In this document: piece by piece, positions 1-5,610 of the stretch
How positions within the stretch are numbered: position 1 is the stretch's first letter
Layout of the letters: the number at the start of each line of letters is the position of its first letter
Assembly (NCBI GenBank): GCA_043811005.1
Contig: JBDRNO010000196.1
Span: forward strand, 1 to 7,778
Reading direction: 5' to 3'
Source: JBDRNO01 sp043811005
GTDB lineage: Bacteria; Bacteroidota; Bacteroidia; NORP154
Length of the DNA stretch: 7,778 bases
The notes under the pieces: generated by a model
What the model was told of the DNA's origin: nothing
The model's input: the letters and a program-made list of their open reading frames with translations, nothing else
Databases searched by the model: none
Position numbers and translations under genes: made by a program

Positions 1-476
1 GATATCGGAAATTCAGATAACAATTGCTGAAGCGTAGCCCCTTCCTTTCTGATAATAAAACGCACTACCTCTATTAACCGGCTTTTTACAGTGCCATTTA
101 CAGTGCCATTTACAGTGTCATTTACAGCATCATTTACAGCATCATCTACAGCATCATTTACAGCATCACCTGAAACTATGGCTTTTTTTGAAGGCCTATA
201 AAACTTAACCGTAAACATCCCTTTAAAGGAAAATACCGGTTCGGGTAAGCCATGTTCCAGCATTGCATTCTTCATCCGAAGTATACCTGTACCAGCTTGT
301 TCTACTAAACCTATACGTTCAAATAAACCGAAAATTAAAGGGTTCCTGGATAAACTCTTATGACCAAATTCCTTAGGATCAATACCGGATACCAAACCAC
401 CCGGATTAGTGATCTCAACTCTGTCATCAAATATTTCAATAGCTATTCTTGCTCCTTTTTCATAATAATCCCTCCA
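1..476 (-). pseudogene. C-terminal part of a RecG-like ATP-binding regulator (AlbA_2/HATPase_c_4 family), 5' end lost
   Basis: The minus strand is open from about 476 to the window edge and reads through the C-terminal half of a RecG-like (COG2865) protein. The start of the conserved block is RDYYEKGARIAIEIFDDRVE, followed by TNPGGL, SRNPLI, a GTGI-RM segment and GLPEP, all typical of the HATPase_c_4 region. A seven-unit linker repeat follows, then a segment (KSRLIEVVRFIIRKEGATLQ) that looks like the start of a winged-helix domain. Family members are usually 450-550 residues with an N-terminal AlbA_2 domain. That half is absent: upstream of RDY the family expects NA-x-x-HRDY, but here the sequence passes directly into the repeated block starting near 480, and an in-frame stop lies shortly beyond. 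No start codon remains. The 3' end lies outside the window. The family is thought to act as DNA-binding or regulatory ATPases; no specific role can be given. The family call is firm and the pseudogene call is an inference from the abrupt junction. Confidence 0.8.
85..168 (-). repeat. Seven tandem 12-bp units inside the RecG-like frame
   Basis: On the plus strand seven units follow the pattern TTTACAGYRYCA without gaps. Read on the minus strand they are in phase with the protein and give a tetrapeptide repeat of the type DAVN, DAVD, DTVN and GTVN. Because the unit is 12 bp, gain or loss of copies changes linker length without shifting the frame. It sits between the HATPase_c_4 domain and the winged-helix-like tail. 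Confidence 0.92.
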
Positions 477-479
477 AGA

Positions 480-769
480 GGGTTCAGCATGCTCCGGATT
501 TTTCCTTTAAGGGGGTCAATATCTGCCGGATTGACAGATAATAATCATGTGTTTTTAATTTCCGGATTGGGGGCAGCTTAGGCCGGTATATCCAGATGCC
601 TGCGATCTGTATTGCCTCACCAATATTGACTCATATATTAAAGATCTATTCACCGGAATGGTTTAAAGGTTATGAGTTTGGCTATGAACTGATCGTGGTC
701 AATGGGATGTTGACTTTTGAAGGATTGTTGGCTTTGACAAAGGGACGGGGGAAGGGTGTAAGCTCGTAA
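480..769 (+). pseudogene. Repeated block, copy 1: frameshifted tail of an integral membrane protein
   Basis: This block is about 90% identical to 2827-3117. Both copies start at a GGGTCAGCATGCTCC-like sequence and end just after a TAA. Compared with copy 2, one T is missing within the string after GGATTGGGGG (near 576), so the frame stops early; after the lesion it reopens and reads GYEFGYELIVVNGMLTF to a shared stop at 767-769. The protein is hydrophobic and looks like the last one or two membrane segments of a transporter. A sodium:solute symporter tail is a possible match but I cannot confirm it. The left boundary coincides with the broken end of the RecG-like gene on the other strand, so an insertion or rearrangement joined the two. 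Confidence 0.6.
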
Positions 770-960
770 ATTTATTAAAATAATACACTTATGTTTTATT
801 TACTTCAATATCAATTAATTATTTCATTGATTATCCATTCGGATTTTCCATATAGGTTTTTTGTTTGTACCTTTATTTATTATTGATTTATCTCTTAATA
901 GACATAGTATATATAGAATGTTCCTTATTTTGTTTTTCAGTTAAAAACATCTGTTTTACT
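770..960. other. AT-rich gene-free stretch
   Basis: Very AT-rich sequence follows the stop of repeat copy 1. I see no coding frame, RNA gene, clear terminator or mobile-element end before the periodic array that starts near 965. Confidence 0.6.
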
Positions 961-964
961 CTTA

Positions 965-1122
965 TCTATTCTCTTAAACTCTCTTAGATTTCTCTTAAAT
1001 CTTTCGTAAACCTTTCGTAATCTTTTCCCCTTTCTTAGACTCTCATAACCTTTATTAATCTGTTTTAACGCTCTTTTTGATCTTTCTTAAACTCTCTTAA
1101 ATCTTTCGTAATCTTTCGTAAT
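965..1122. repeat. Degenerate array with a 10-11 bp period downstream of the second RecG-like gene
   Basis: About fifteen short units can be read one after another on the plus strand, most ending in TTA or GTA. Examples are AACTCTCTTA, AATCTTTCGTA and ATCTTTCGTA. The consensus is close to AATCTTTCGTA and the unit length is 10-11 bp, close to one helical turn. The array ends about 20 bp from the stop codon of the leftward RecG-like pseudogene. On the minus strand it is purine-rich (TTACGAAAGAT-like). It may be a decayed coding repeat or a phased, possibly bent DNA segment; neither can be decided by reading. Confidence 0.75.
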
Positions 1123-1140
1123 TACCAAAGCTTTCATTTC

Positions 1141-2264
1141 TCATTTATTTTTCGCTACTAAAATCCATAAGGGTCTTGTCTTATTACCTGAATTATTAAT
1201 TATTTTTTCTTTTCTCAAGGCAGATAAAAGATTTCCTATTTTATACTTCTTTTGCTCTTCAGAAAGAACATCGGATAATTTATCCCAAAGCAAGTGATCA
1301 ATCTCTTTTCTATTAGCAGATTTATATTTCTTCATATATGCTATTATCAGCTTTTTGTAATGCTCATCATCAAAAGCTTTATTCCTGATGTGTCTTGATT
1401 TTTCATCAGTTTCCTTAGCGATTTGTGATGTCACATAATAATTGGGTTTACGCCCTTCTATTAATTTCAGAAATTTAAGACGTTTTGCTTCCTCACTTGT
1501 TACAGGTAGATGCTTTTGAACTTTATCCAAAAGCATAACTGTTTTCAGGTCTAACCCTGTATTTTTTATTAATAGACGTGTATAATTCTTATCCAATATT
1601 CTACCATATATGGTCACTACAACACGTTGAGGATTTGATAAATCATAATCCGGCAACGGAAAGAAACGGTTACGTTGATATTGAAACATTTTTTTTATAC
1701 CGCCTCCAATGGTGTCAATCATATTAAGATTAACCATTGCTTTGGTTAAAAATTCATTCCGGTAATGTTCAGGAGGGGCATTCAACTCTATTACTTTGTT
1801 AATGCTTCCAGGAATAAAACTGCCTAAATTAGAAAATATCAACTCCCCGGGCTTTTCAACCACATTAATTTTCCCTGATAGTAAATACTCCTGATGTGCA
1901 ATACAATTATGGAGTGCTTCGCGAATTACAAACGGTTCATATTGTGTTATTTCCGTAGGAAACAAAGTGTCATCGGCAATATACCTGTAATTAAGGTTTC
2001 TGATCTTACTATAAACAGCTTCCGAACTAAGAATAAAAGGGCAACCAAAGTGTTCATAATCAATTTCCATATTATCCTTGTCTTTCAAAATCCAGCTAAT
2101 CTTAGCAATGGCTGGTTTTAGATAATGAAGATATAAGAAATAATATCATTACCTTTATTCCCTGAAACAGCATGTTTGAGATTTTTAAACTCCTTCCATT
2201 CGCAGCCTTCATTTTCGGTTGGATAGTTCTTTTGGATATATGTTTTTAATTCTATTCCTGTCAT
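1141..2264 (-). pseudogene. RecG-like ATP-binding regulator (AlbA_2/HATPase_c_4) with an internal deletion
   Basis: Two pieces of one gene lie head to tail in different frames. The N-terminal piece starts at the ATG at 2262-2264 (MTGIELKTYIQKNYPTENEG), continues through CEWKEFKNLKHAVSGNKGND, and stops at 2118-2120. This is the usual start of the AlbA_2 domain in Bacteroidota members. The second piece is open from about 2121 to a stop at 1141 and begins KPAIAKISWILKDKDNMEID. It contains REALHNCIAHQEY and SNLGSFIPGS (HATPase_c_4), GGGIKKMF, a winged-helix region near VTSEEAKRLKFLKLIEGR, and a lysine-rich C-terminus that looks complete. Full-length relatives are around 550 residues; here about 375 remain, so roughly 200 residues between the AlbA_2 start and the central region are missing, and the junction near 2120-2135 is out of frame. 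The first codon of the longest open frame (TTG, 2086-2088) is not a credible start. The product is almost certainly non-functional as a full protein. Confidence 0.85.
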
Positions 2265-2328
2265 ATATTATATTTATTTATCACGAATTTCACTAATTTT
2301 CACTAATATTATTCGTGCAAATCCGTGT

Positions 2329-2487
2329 CTATAATTCAACTTTCTTCAACCTCTTCCCACTAAATCCCAACGGTTTCCATATCAAAAACAATATCAAAAT
2401 AACATAAGCCACGGCATCCATCCATTTGCTGTCTATGTAGTAAGCTGACAAATGCTGTGCAGCAGCCAGCAATAATGCTCCACCCAT
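2329..2487 (-). pseudogene. C-terminal tail of a LivH-like branched-chain amino acid ABC permease
   Basis: The frame from 2487 to the TAG at 2329-2331 gives 52 residues, including GGALLLAAAQHLSAYYIDSK and then DAVAYVILILFLIWKPLGF before a lysine-rich end. This matches the LivH C-terminus: a GG(A/L)LLG helix, an S-A-Y-Y loop, a D-A-(I/V)-A-(F/Y)-V-I-L-I-L helix, then (R/K)P-x-G. LivH is an inner-membrane subunit of about 290 residues, so more than four fifths is gone. An in-frame TGA lies directly before the first residue, and the upstream side runs into the IS21 relic. No promoter or partner Liv gene is intact here. The family call rests on motif recall, not on a search. Confidence 0.65.
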
Positions 2488-2586
2488 TCAGATTCAAATT
2501 GGCCCACCTATTCCGGTAAAATTGACCCACCTCAAAAATAGGGTTTATTCTGATCAATTTCAATTTTTCATTAATGGTTTCTCTTT

Positions 2587-2643
2587 CATAAGTTGCAAGG
2601 TTAAATTCAAATGTTTAACCAATTATAAAAACAGCAACTTATG
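2587..2643 (+). repeat. Nested inverted repeats covering the istA start codon
   Basis: CATAAGTTGC at 2587-2596 pairs perfectly with GCAACTTATG at 2634-2643, which contains the ATG of istA. Inside it GGTTAAA (2599-2605) pairs with TTTAACC (2614-2620) around an 8-nt loop. In RNA the outer stem would sequester the start codon. Confidence 0.7.
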
Positions 2644-2690
2644 GCAAACAAGAGTAAAACCATGTTAGAAGTAAAATAAATCATCCAATT
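2641..2690 (+). pseudogene. istA: First codons of an IS21 transposase gene (istA)
   Basis: The frame from the ATG at 2641 reads MANKSKTMLEVK, then TAA, then IIQL. IS21 IstA proteins of Bacteroidota commonly begin MANK-x-K-T-M-L-E-V-K-Q-I-I-x-L, so the TAA replaces an expected CAA (Q). Similarity stops at about 2690, where 24-bp tandem repeats begin. The catalytic domain is absent, as is istB. Confidence 0.65.
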
Positions 2691-2757
2691 GTGCATTCTT
2701 ATTTGCTAAAATGTGTGCATTCTTATTTGCTGAAATATGTGCATTGTTATTTACCGA
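2691..2757. repeat. Three 24-bp tandem repeats, possibly the end of a second IS21-type element
   Basis: Units start at 2691, 2715 and 2739. Each begins GTGCATTCTTATTTGCT or a close variant, with the third diverging after about 12 bases. The array interrupts istA. Short TGTGCA-starting repeats of this kind resemble the multiple terminal repeats at IS21-family ends, so a second, different element may have inserted here and been deleted. That origin is an inference. Confidence 0.8.
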
Positions 2758-2826
2758 TTACAACTAACCAAGAAACAACAAATTTTAGCTACATGGGTGG
2801 GTCAATTTTAAGTGGGAATTAATAAG

Positions 2827-3117
2827 GGGGTCAGCATGCTCCGGATTTTTCCTTTAGGGGGGGCAACATTTGCCGGATTGGCAGATGAAAATCATGTGTT
2901 TTTAATTTCCGGATTGGGGGTCAGCTTAGTCCGGCATATCCAGATGCCTGTAATCTGTATTGCCTCACCAATATTGACTCATATATTGAAGATCTATTCA
3001 CCGGAATGGTTTAAAGGTTATGAGTTTGGTTATGAGCTGATCGTGGTCAATGGGATGTTGACTTTTGGAGGGTTGTTGGCTTTGACAAGGTTTCGGGAGA
3101 AGGCTGTAAACTCGTAA
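2827..3117 (+). pseudogene. Repeated block, copy 2: open tail of an integral membrane protein
   Basis: This copy is free of frameshifts and is open to the stop at 3115-3117. It reads MLRIFPLGGATFAGLADENH, then a hydrophobic stretch, then SPEWFKGYEFGYELIVVNGM followed by LTFGGLLALTRFREK. About 95 residues are left with two hydrophobic segments and a basic end, as in the C-terminus of a multi-pass transporter. Sodium:solute symporters are the closest family I can suggest, at low confidence. No credible start or ribosome binding site is present, and the left end abuts the IS21 right end, so this is a fragment. Similarity to copy 1 ends a few bases after the stop. Confidence 0.6.
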
Positions 3118-3244
3118 ATTACCTTTTTGCAACCTCATTGTAGCAAAGCAAGACAAGGATCGCAATGTGCTACAAACGGATGGTTATACTAAAAGTGTGA
3201 CAGACAAAATAAGGGCACTATACACGTAGACGGGGTGGGATCAA

Positions 3245-3610
3245 CTATATTTGTAACAGGAATTGATTAAACTCCTTTTTAGTTGAAAACTGCATCCGGT
3301 AAACCGGAGTAGATCTGGATTTAGAAGTTTTTGATGATTTGCTTACGGTGTTAAGAAATTCTTTAATCTTCATACTTCTGTTAGTAAACTTAACTTTAAT
3401 GTTATATTTTTTATCGTATCTTTCTCTTTCCATTAATAACTGTTGGGCTGCTGACCTTGACAAAAAGGACACCTTACTAAAGTCAACTTCTAAAGTTTTG
3501 ATTTTAGATAAATCCAGATTGAACAAGTTAATAATAGCTGCTCTTGATGATACGCCACTATTAAAATGTTCAAAGAGTTTCAGGGCTTTATGTTGTTTCC
3601 TTTTTACCAT
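3245..3610 (-). CDS. Small STAS-like (DUF4325-type) protein
   Basis: A 121-residue protein starts at ATG 3608-3610 (MVKRKQHKALKLFEHFNSGV). A longer reading would need a TTG at 3617-3619. The core has an LEVDFSKVSFLSRSAAQQLL segment, a beta strand ending in D-F followed by a small-residue helix start, then KYNIKVKFTN as the next strand and a helix near MKIKEFLNTV. This is the pattern of STAS-like DUF4325 proteins, which are thought to bind a partner ATPase, like anti-anti-sigma factors. The last 25 residues (SKSSKTSKSRSTPVYRMQF onward) are polar and may be disordered. No membrane segment or signal peptide is present. The upstream fragment at 3626-3796 encodes another STAS-like strand, suggesting a two-component module. 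The frame is clean and may be expressed, but its operon partner is broken and its promoter is unclear. Confidence 0.7.
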   Translation of the reverse strand: MVKRKQHKALKLFEHFNSGVSSRAAIINLFNLDLSKIKTLEVDFSKVSFLSRSAAQQLLMERERYDKKYNIKVKFTNRSMKIKEFLNTVSKSSKTSKSRSTPVYRMQFSTKKEFNQFLLQI

Positions 3611-3625
3611 AATATGCAAACAAAA

Positions 3626-3796
3626 TTACAAAAAAAGAATAAAAACGGGATGAACGAAGGTGATTTTTTTAAAATCAAAGATGATTTCCTTCTTGCCTTT
3701 ATGACTGTTGATTTTTGCTATTGCCTTTACCCGTTCCATCAATTGCGGACCGATATTGTCTAAAGGTGGTTGATTTAATGTTATGGTTAAAGGCAT
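3626..3796 (-). pseudogene. N-terminal fragment of the STAS protein's upstream partner, possibly an ATP-binding protein
   Basis: From the ATG at 3794-3796 the frame gives 56 residues starting MPLTITLNQPPLDNIGPQLM, continuing KGKKEIIFDFKKITFVHPVF and stopping at 3626. The strand I-I-F-D-F-K-K-I-T-F followed by H-P resembles the D-F-S-x-V-x-F segment of the downstream STAS-like protein. In Bacteroidota, DUF4325 genes often follow a longer gene whose product begins like this and ends in a HATPase-type domain; that is from memory. Here the frame stops right after the first strand-helix turn, 15 bp before the next start, so most of the gene has been deleted. It starts 6 bp after the stop of the preceding tail, which indicates an operon. 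Confidence 0.55.
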
Positions 3797-3802
3797 AGTT
3801 GG

Positions 3803-3910
3803 TTATTCCAAGTAAGTAACAATATTATCCAATAAGGATTTGTATTGAACGGTGTAATTATCCTGTAAACTTTTTTGTAGAGTTTGTCTGTTAAATTGCA
3901 GCCTGTGATC
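3803..3910 (-). pseudogene. C-terminal tail of an unidentified first gene of the STAS operon
   Basis: An open frame of about 35 codons ends LQDNYTVQYKSLLDNIVTYL-E at the stop 3803-3805, only 6 bp ahead of the next ATG. The tight spacing suggests it was the end of a co-transcribed gene. Upstream it is cut at about 3905-3913, where LivM-like sequence in another frame takes over. I do not recognise the family. Confidence 0.4.
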
Positions 3911-4001
3911 TCACAAACCCCTTACTATACCTAAACATCATCACCACCAGAATAACCCCATAAATAATCTGTCGCATATTGACAGCAATGTCATTTGGCA
4001 A
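3891..4001 (-). pseudogene. C-terminal tail of a LivM-like branched-chain amino acid ABC permease
   Basis: The minus frame reads LPNDIAVNMRQIIYGVILVV followed by MMFRYSKGF. LivM proteins end with an LPE-x-LR segment, then R-x-(I/L)-(I/L)-(Y/F)-G-(V/L)-x-L-(V/I)-x-x-M-x-F-R-P-x-G. The pattern fits, except that the usual R-P-x-G is R-Y-S-K-G. Sequence after KGF probably belongs to the neighbouring fragment, so the true homology likely ends near 3910 rather than at the stop. Only about 30 of some 300 residues remain. Together with the LivH-like tail at 2329-2487 it suggests a lost liv transport operon, but on the minus strand the order here is M then H, so rearrangement must have occurred. Confidence 0.5.
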
Positions 4002-4016
4002 ACCTACAAAATGCAA

Positions 4017-4034
4017 CCCTGTTATACAACAGGG
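4017..4034. repeat. Small perfect hairpin
   Basis: CCCTGTT (4017-4023) and AACAGGG (4028-4034) form a 7-bp stem with an ATAC loop. There is no T tract on either side, so it is not a typical terminator. It lies at the ragged edge of the LivM-like tail. Confidence 0.5.
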
Positions 4035-4094
4035 CTGGCAAAATCAAAAAAGGAATTTATATATTCAAACTAAATATTATACAAGTAGGCAATT

Positions 4095-4130
4095 TGTATT
4101 GCCTCACCAATATTGACTCATATATTAAAG
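4095..4130 (+). repeat. Third, 36-bp copy of the core of the repeated membrane-tail block
   Basis: The sequence from TGTATTGCCTCACC to CATATATTAAAG is identical over 36 bp to 608-643 in copy 1 and nearly so to the same part of copy 2. Weak similarity continues for about 10 bp on the left; on the right it stops sharply. In the other copies this segment encodes the C-I-A-S-P-I-L-T-H-I-L-K part of the protein. Confidence 0.85.
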
Positions 4131-4279
4131 TTGTGCTCAATATTGCAAATTTATTCGGAACATTTAAAACGGTGGACTTACAAGAAGAATAATAAAGGGA
4201 TAACTACTCTGTTGACACTTCATTACTTCATTCACACTGACGAATTTACCGAAAGAAAAGATTTTGTTTTTTGCCCACG
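4131..4279. other. Gene-free stretch left of the inverted repeat
   Basis: Short open frames are present but none has a recognisable motif, start signal or codon pattern. The gene-free region continues to 4543, with the inverted repeat at 4280-4392 and the hairpin at 4475-4504 as its only clear structures. Confidence 0.5.
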
Positions 4280-4392
4280 CTCTTTTTGCCAGCGCAGGCA
4301 AACACATTTCAATTTTGCTTTGGTATCATTTAATTTTCAAAGGTCAAAGCAAAATTGAAAAGAGTTTGCCCCCACCGCTCAAAAGAAAAGAG
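4280..4392. repeat. Long imperfect inverted repeat, palindromic or MITE-like
   Basis: TTTCAATTTTGCTTTG at 4307-4322 pairs perfectly with CAAAGCAAAATTGAAA at 4345-4360 across a 22-nt loop. The symmetry continues outward imperfectly: left-arm GCAGGCAAAC and CTCTTTTTG match right-arm GTTTGCCCCC and CAAAAGAAAAGAG on the opposite strand. Each arm is therefore about 43-48 bp. No coding capacity lies inside. It could be a palindromic repeat family, a miniature inverted-repeat element or a structured RNA. Confidence 0.75.
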
Positions 4393-4474
4393 TATTAATT
4401 TGACACTTTCGTTTCAATAAAAAATTTCACAGTTCTTTGATAAGAAAAAGTAAATGGTATTTGATTGAGATTTG

Positions 4475-4504
4475 AAAGGGGGCTGGATTAATCAGCCCTT
4501 TTTT
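4475..4504 (+). terminator. Rho-independent-type terminator hairpin between phoR and the inverted repeat
   Basis: GGGCTG (4480-4485) pairs with CAGCCC (4493-4498) around GATTAAT. The stem extends by two G-T pairs and three A-T pairs into a run of six T on the plus strand. It lies about 40 bp past the phoR stop, where the leftward phoBR transcript would end, but on the minus strand only three T follow the stem. It may work in both directions, better on the plus strand. Confidence 0.65.
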
Positions 4505-4543
4505 GATATAGTAATTTTTGAAAAAACTTGCTTTTGACACATA

Positions 4544-5590
4544 TTATGCCTTCCTCAACGTAAACCCAAATGTAGAACCCATACCAACTGTACTTCTTAC
4601 GTTAATTGTCTGATTATGGGCTTCAATGATATGCTTAACAATAGACAATCCTAATCCTGTACCGCCCTGTTCCCTTGAACGATTTGTATCAACCCGATAG
4701 AAACGTTCAAATAATCTTGACAGATTTTTCTTTTCTATACCGATTCCATTATCCGATACCTCTATTAAAATATTTTCATCCATATCATAACAACCAATTA
4801 ATGTTTCTCCCCCTTCTTTGCCATACTTAATGGAATTAGTAACCAAATTAATCAATACTTGTCTGATTCTTTCTTTATCTGCTATTACCATATAGGGTAA
4901 ATTACAACCCTCTTTAAATCCAAGTTTAATATCATAAGCATCTGCCCGCATTTCCAATGAATCCAATGCTTCACTTATTAATTCACAAATCTTAAATTTT
5001 TCTAATTCAAGATTCAATGTCCCGCTTTCTATGAGTGAGATCATTTCCAGATCTTCTATTATTACACTCAATCTATTTACATTCTCTACAGCTTTCTGCA
5101 AATATTCCATATTTATCTTATCATCTTTAATACCTCCGTCAATAAGTGTTTCAATATATCCCTGTATATTAAAAACAGGAGTTTTTAATTCGTGAGAAAC
5201 ATTACCCAAAAACTCTCTGCGATATGCTTCCATTTTTTTTAGCTGTTCAATTTCCTGCCCTTTACCCTCAGCCCATTGGATAACCCCCTGCTCTACATCT
5301 TTAATTATATCATCTTGTAAATGTATTTTTTTTGCAATGCTGCCTTTGGGCGCTTTAAGCTTATAAATGGTTTTATAAATTAATTTTATTTTCCTGTAAA
5401 TGAATTTCTCTAATACATAGAAAAATATAAAATACCCCAGCACACATAAAATACCGGGCAATATTAATATGACATACCAGAATATAGCTTCACTATGGAA
5501 ACGTTTTATTAGCAACAGAATAGCAAAAGCAAACAAAGAAAGCAGTCCGGCTGCAATAAGAGCAACTTGTTTTGGTGTGGGATTTTTCAT
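4544..5590 (-). CDS. phoR: Phosphate-regulon sensor histidine kinase PhoR
   Basis: A 348-residue membrane histidine kinase. Two membrane segments lie at about 8-29 and 36-60 with a very short loop between, so there is almost no periplasmic sensing domain, as is usual for PhoR. A basic linker and coiled-coil-like stretch (about 62-122) leads to the HisKA domain with the phosphoacceptor H133 in NVSHELKTP. The HATPase domain follows: N box NLVTNSIKYG (N252), G1 box DNGIGIE (280-286), F box LFERFYRV (293-300) and G2 box GGTGLGLSIVKHI (309-321). All motifs needed for autophosphorylation and transfer are present. It lacks a recognisable PAS domain, which E. coli PhoR has, as in many Bacteroidota orthologues. 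It starts 20 bp after the phoB stop, so the two are one operon. In the family, PhoR senses phosphate through the Pst/PhoU complex and phosphorylates PhoB; no pst or phoU genes are visible here, though a PiT gene starts at 7717. The name is assigned from the phoB/porin/PiT context as well as sequence. Confidence 0.85.
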   Translation of the reverse strand: MKNPTPKQVALIAAGLLSLFAFAILLLIKRFHSEAIFWYVILILPGILCVLGYFIFFYVLEKFIYRKIKLIYKTIYKLKAPKGSIAKKIHLQDDIIKDVEQGVIQWAEGKGQEIEQLKKMEAYRREFLGNVSHELKTPVFNIQGYIETLIDGGIKDDKINMEYLQKAVENVNRLSVIIEDLEMISLIESGTLNLELEKFKICELISEALDSLEMRADAYDIKLGFKEGCNLPYMVIADKERIRQVLINLVTNSIKYGKEGGETLIGCYDMDENILIEVSDNGIGIEKKNLSRLFERFYRVDTNRSREQGGTGLGLSIVKHIIEAHNQTINVRSTVGMGSTFGFTLRKA

Positions 5591-5610
5591 AATCTTTTAT
5601 ATACACTCAT

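Larger units (their letters stand above)
2500..2812 (+). mobile_element. IS21-family relic with both ends but almost no transposase
   Basis: Near-identical terminal sequences face each other: TAAAATTGACCCACC at about 2517-2531 and its reverse complement, GGTGGGTCAATTTTA, at 2796-2810. A further GGCCCACC lies outside the left copy, as expected for the multiple terminal repeats of IS21 elements. Between them only the first codons of istA survive. A complete element of this family is 2-2.5 kb and carries istA and istB; here about 310 bp remain. The exact outer ends and any target duplication cannot be fixed by eye. LivH-like sequence abuts the left end and membrane-tail copy 2 the right end. Confidence 0.65.

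Noticed and set aside
85..168. CRISPR array
   Set aside because: The units are contiguous 12-mers with no spacers and are in phase with a protein.
965..1122. CRISPR or tRNA cluster in the periodic region
   Set aside because: Units are 10-11 bp without spacers, and no cloverleaf or conserved tRNA box is seen.
1894..2121. 75-codon plus-strand open frame
   Set aside because: It lies opposite the RecG-like pseudogene, whose family motifs are clear on the minus strand; it is a shadow frame.
2282..2328. Repeated TTTCACTAA strings as a regulatory site
   Set aside because: Two short direct repeats in AT-rich sequence; too little to separate from chance, although ATTCGTG-type strings recur in Bacteroidota intergenic DNA.
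2360..2563. 67-codon minus-strand open frame running through the IS21 end
   Set aside because: The LivH-like motif is in another frame of the same strand, and this frame has no family pattern and crosses the IS21 boundary.
3339..3763. Two overlapping plus-strand open frames
   Set aside because: Both are antisense to the STAS-like gene and its truncated partner, which carry recognisable patterns.
3995..4358. Plus-strand open frames of 65 and 81 codons
   Set aside because: They cross the 36-bp repeat fragment and the inverted repeat, have no motif and no start signal, and look like chance frames.
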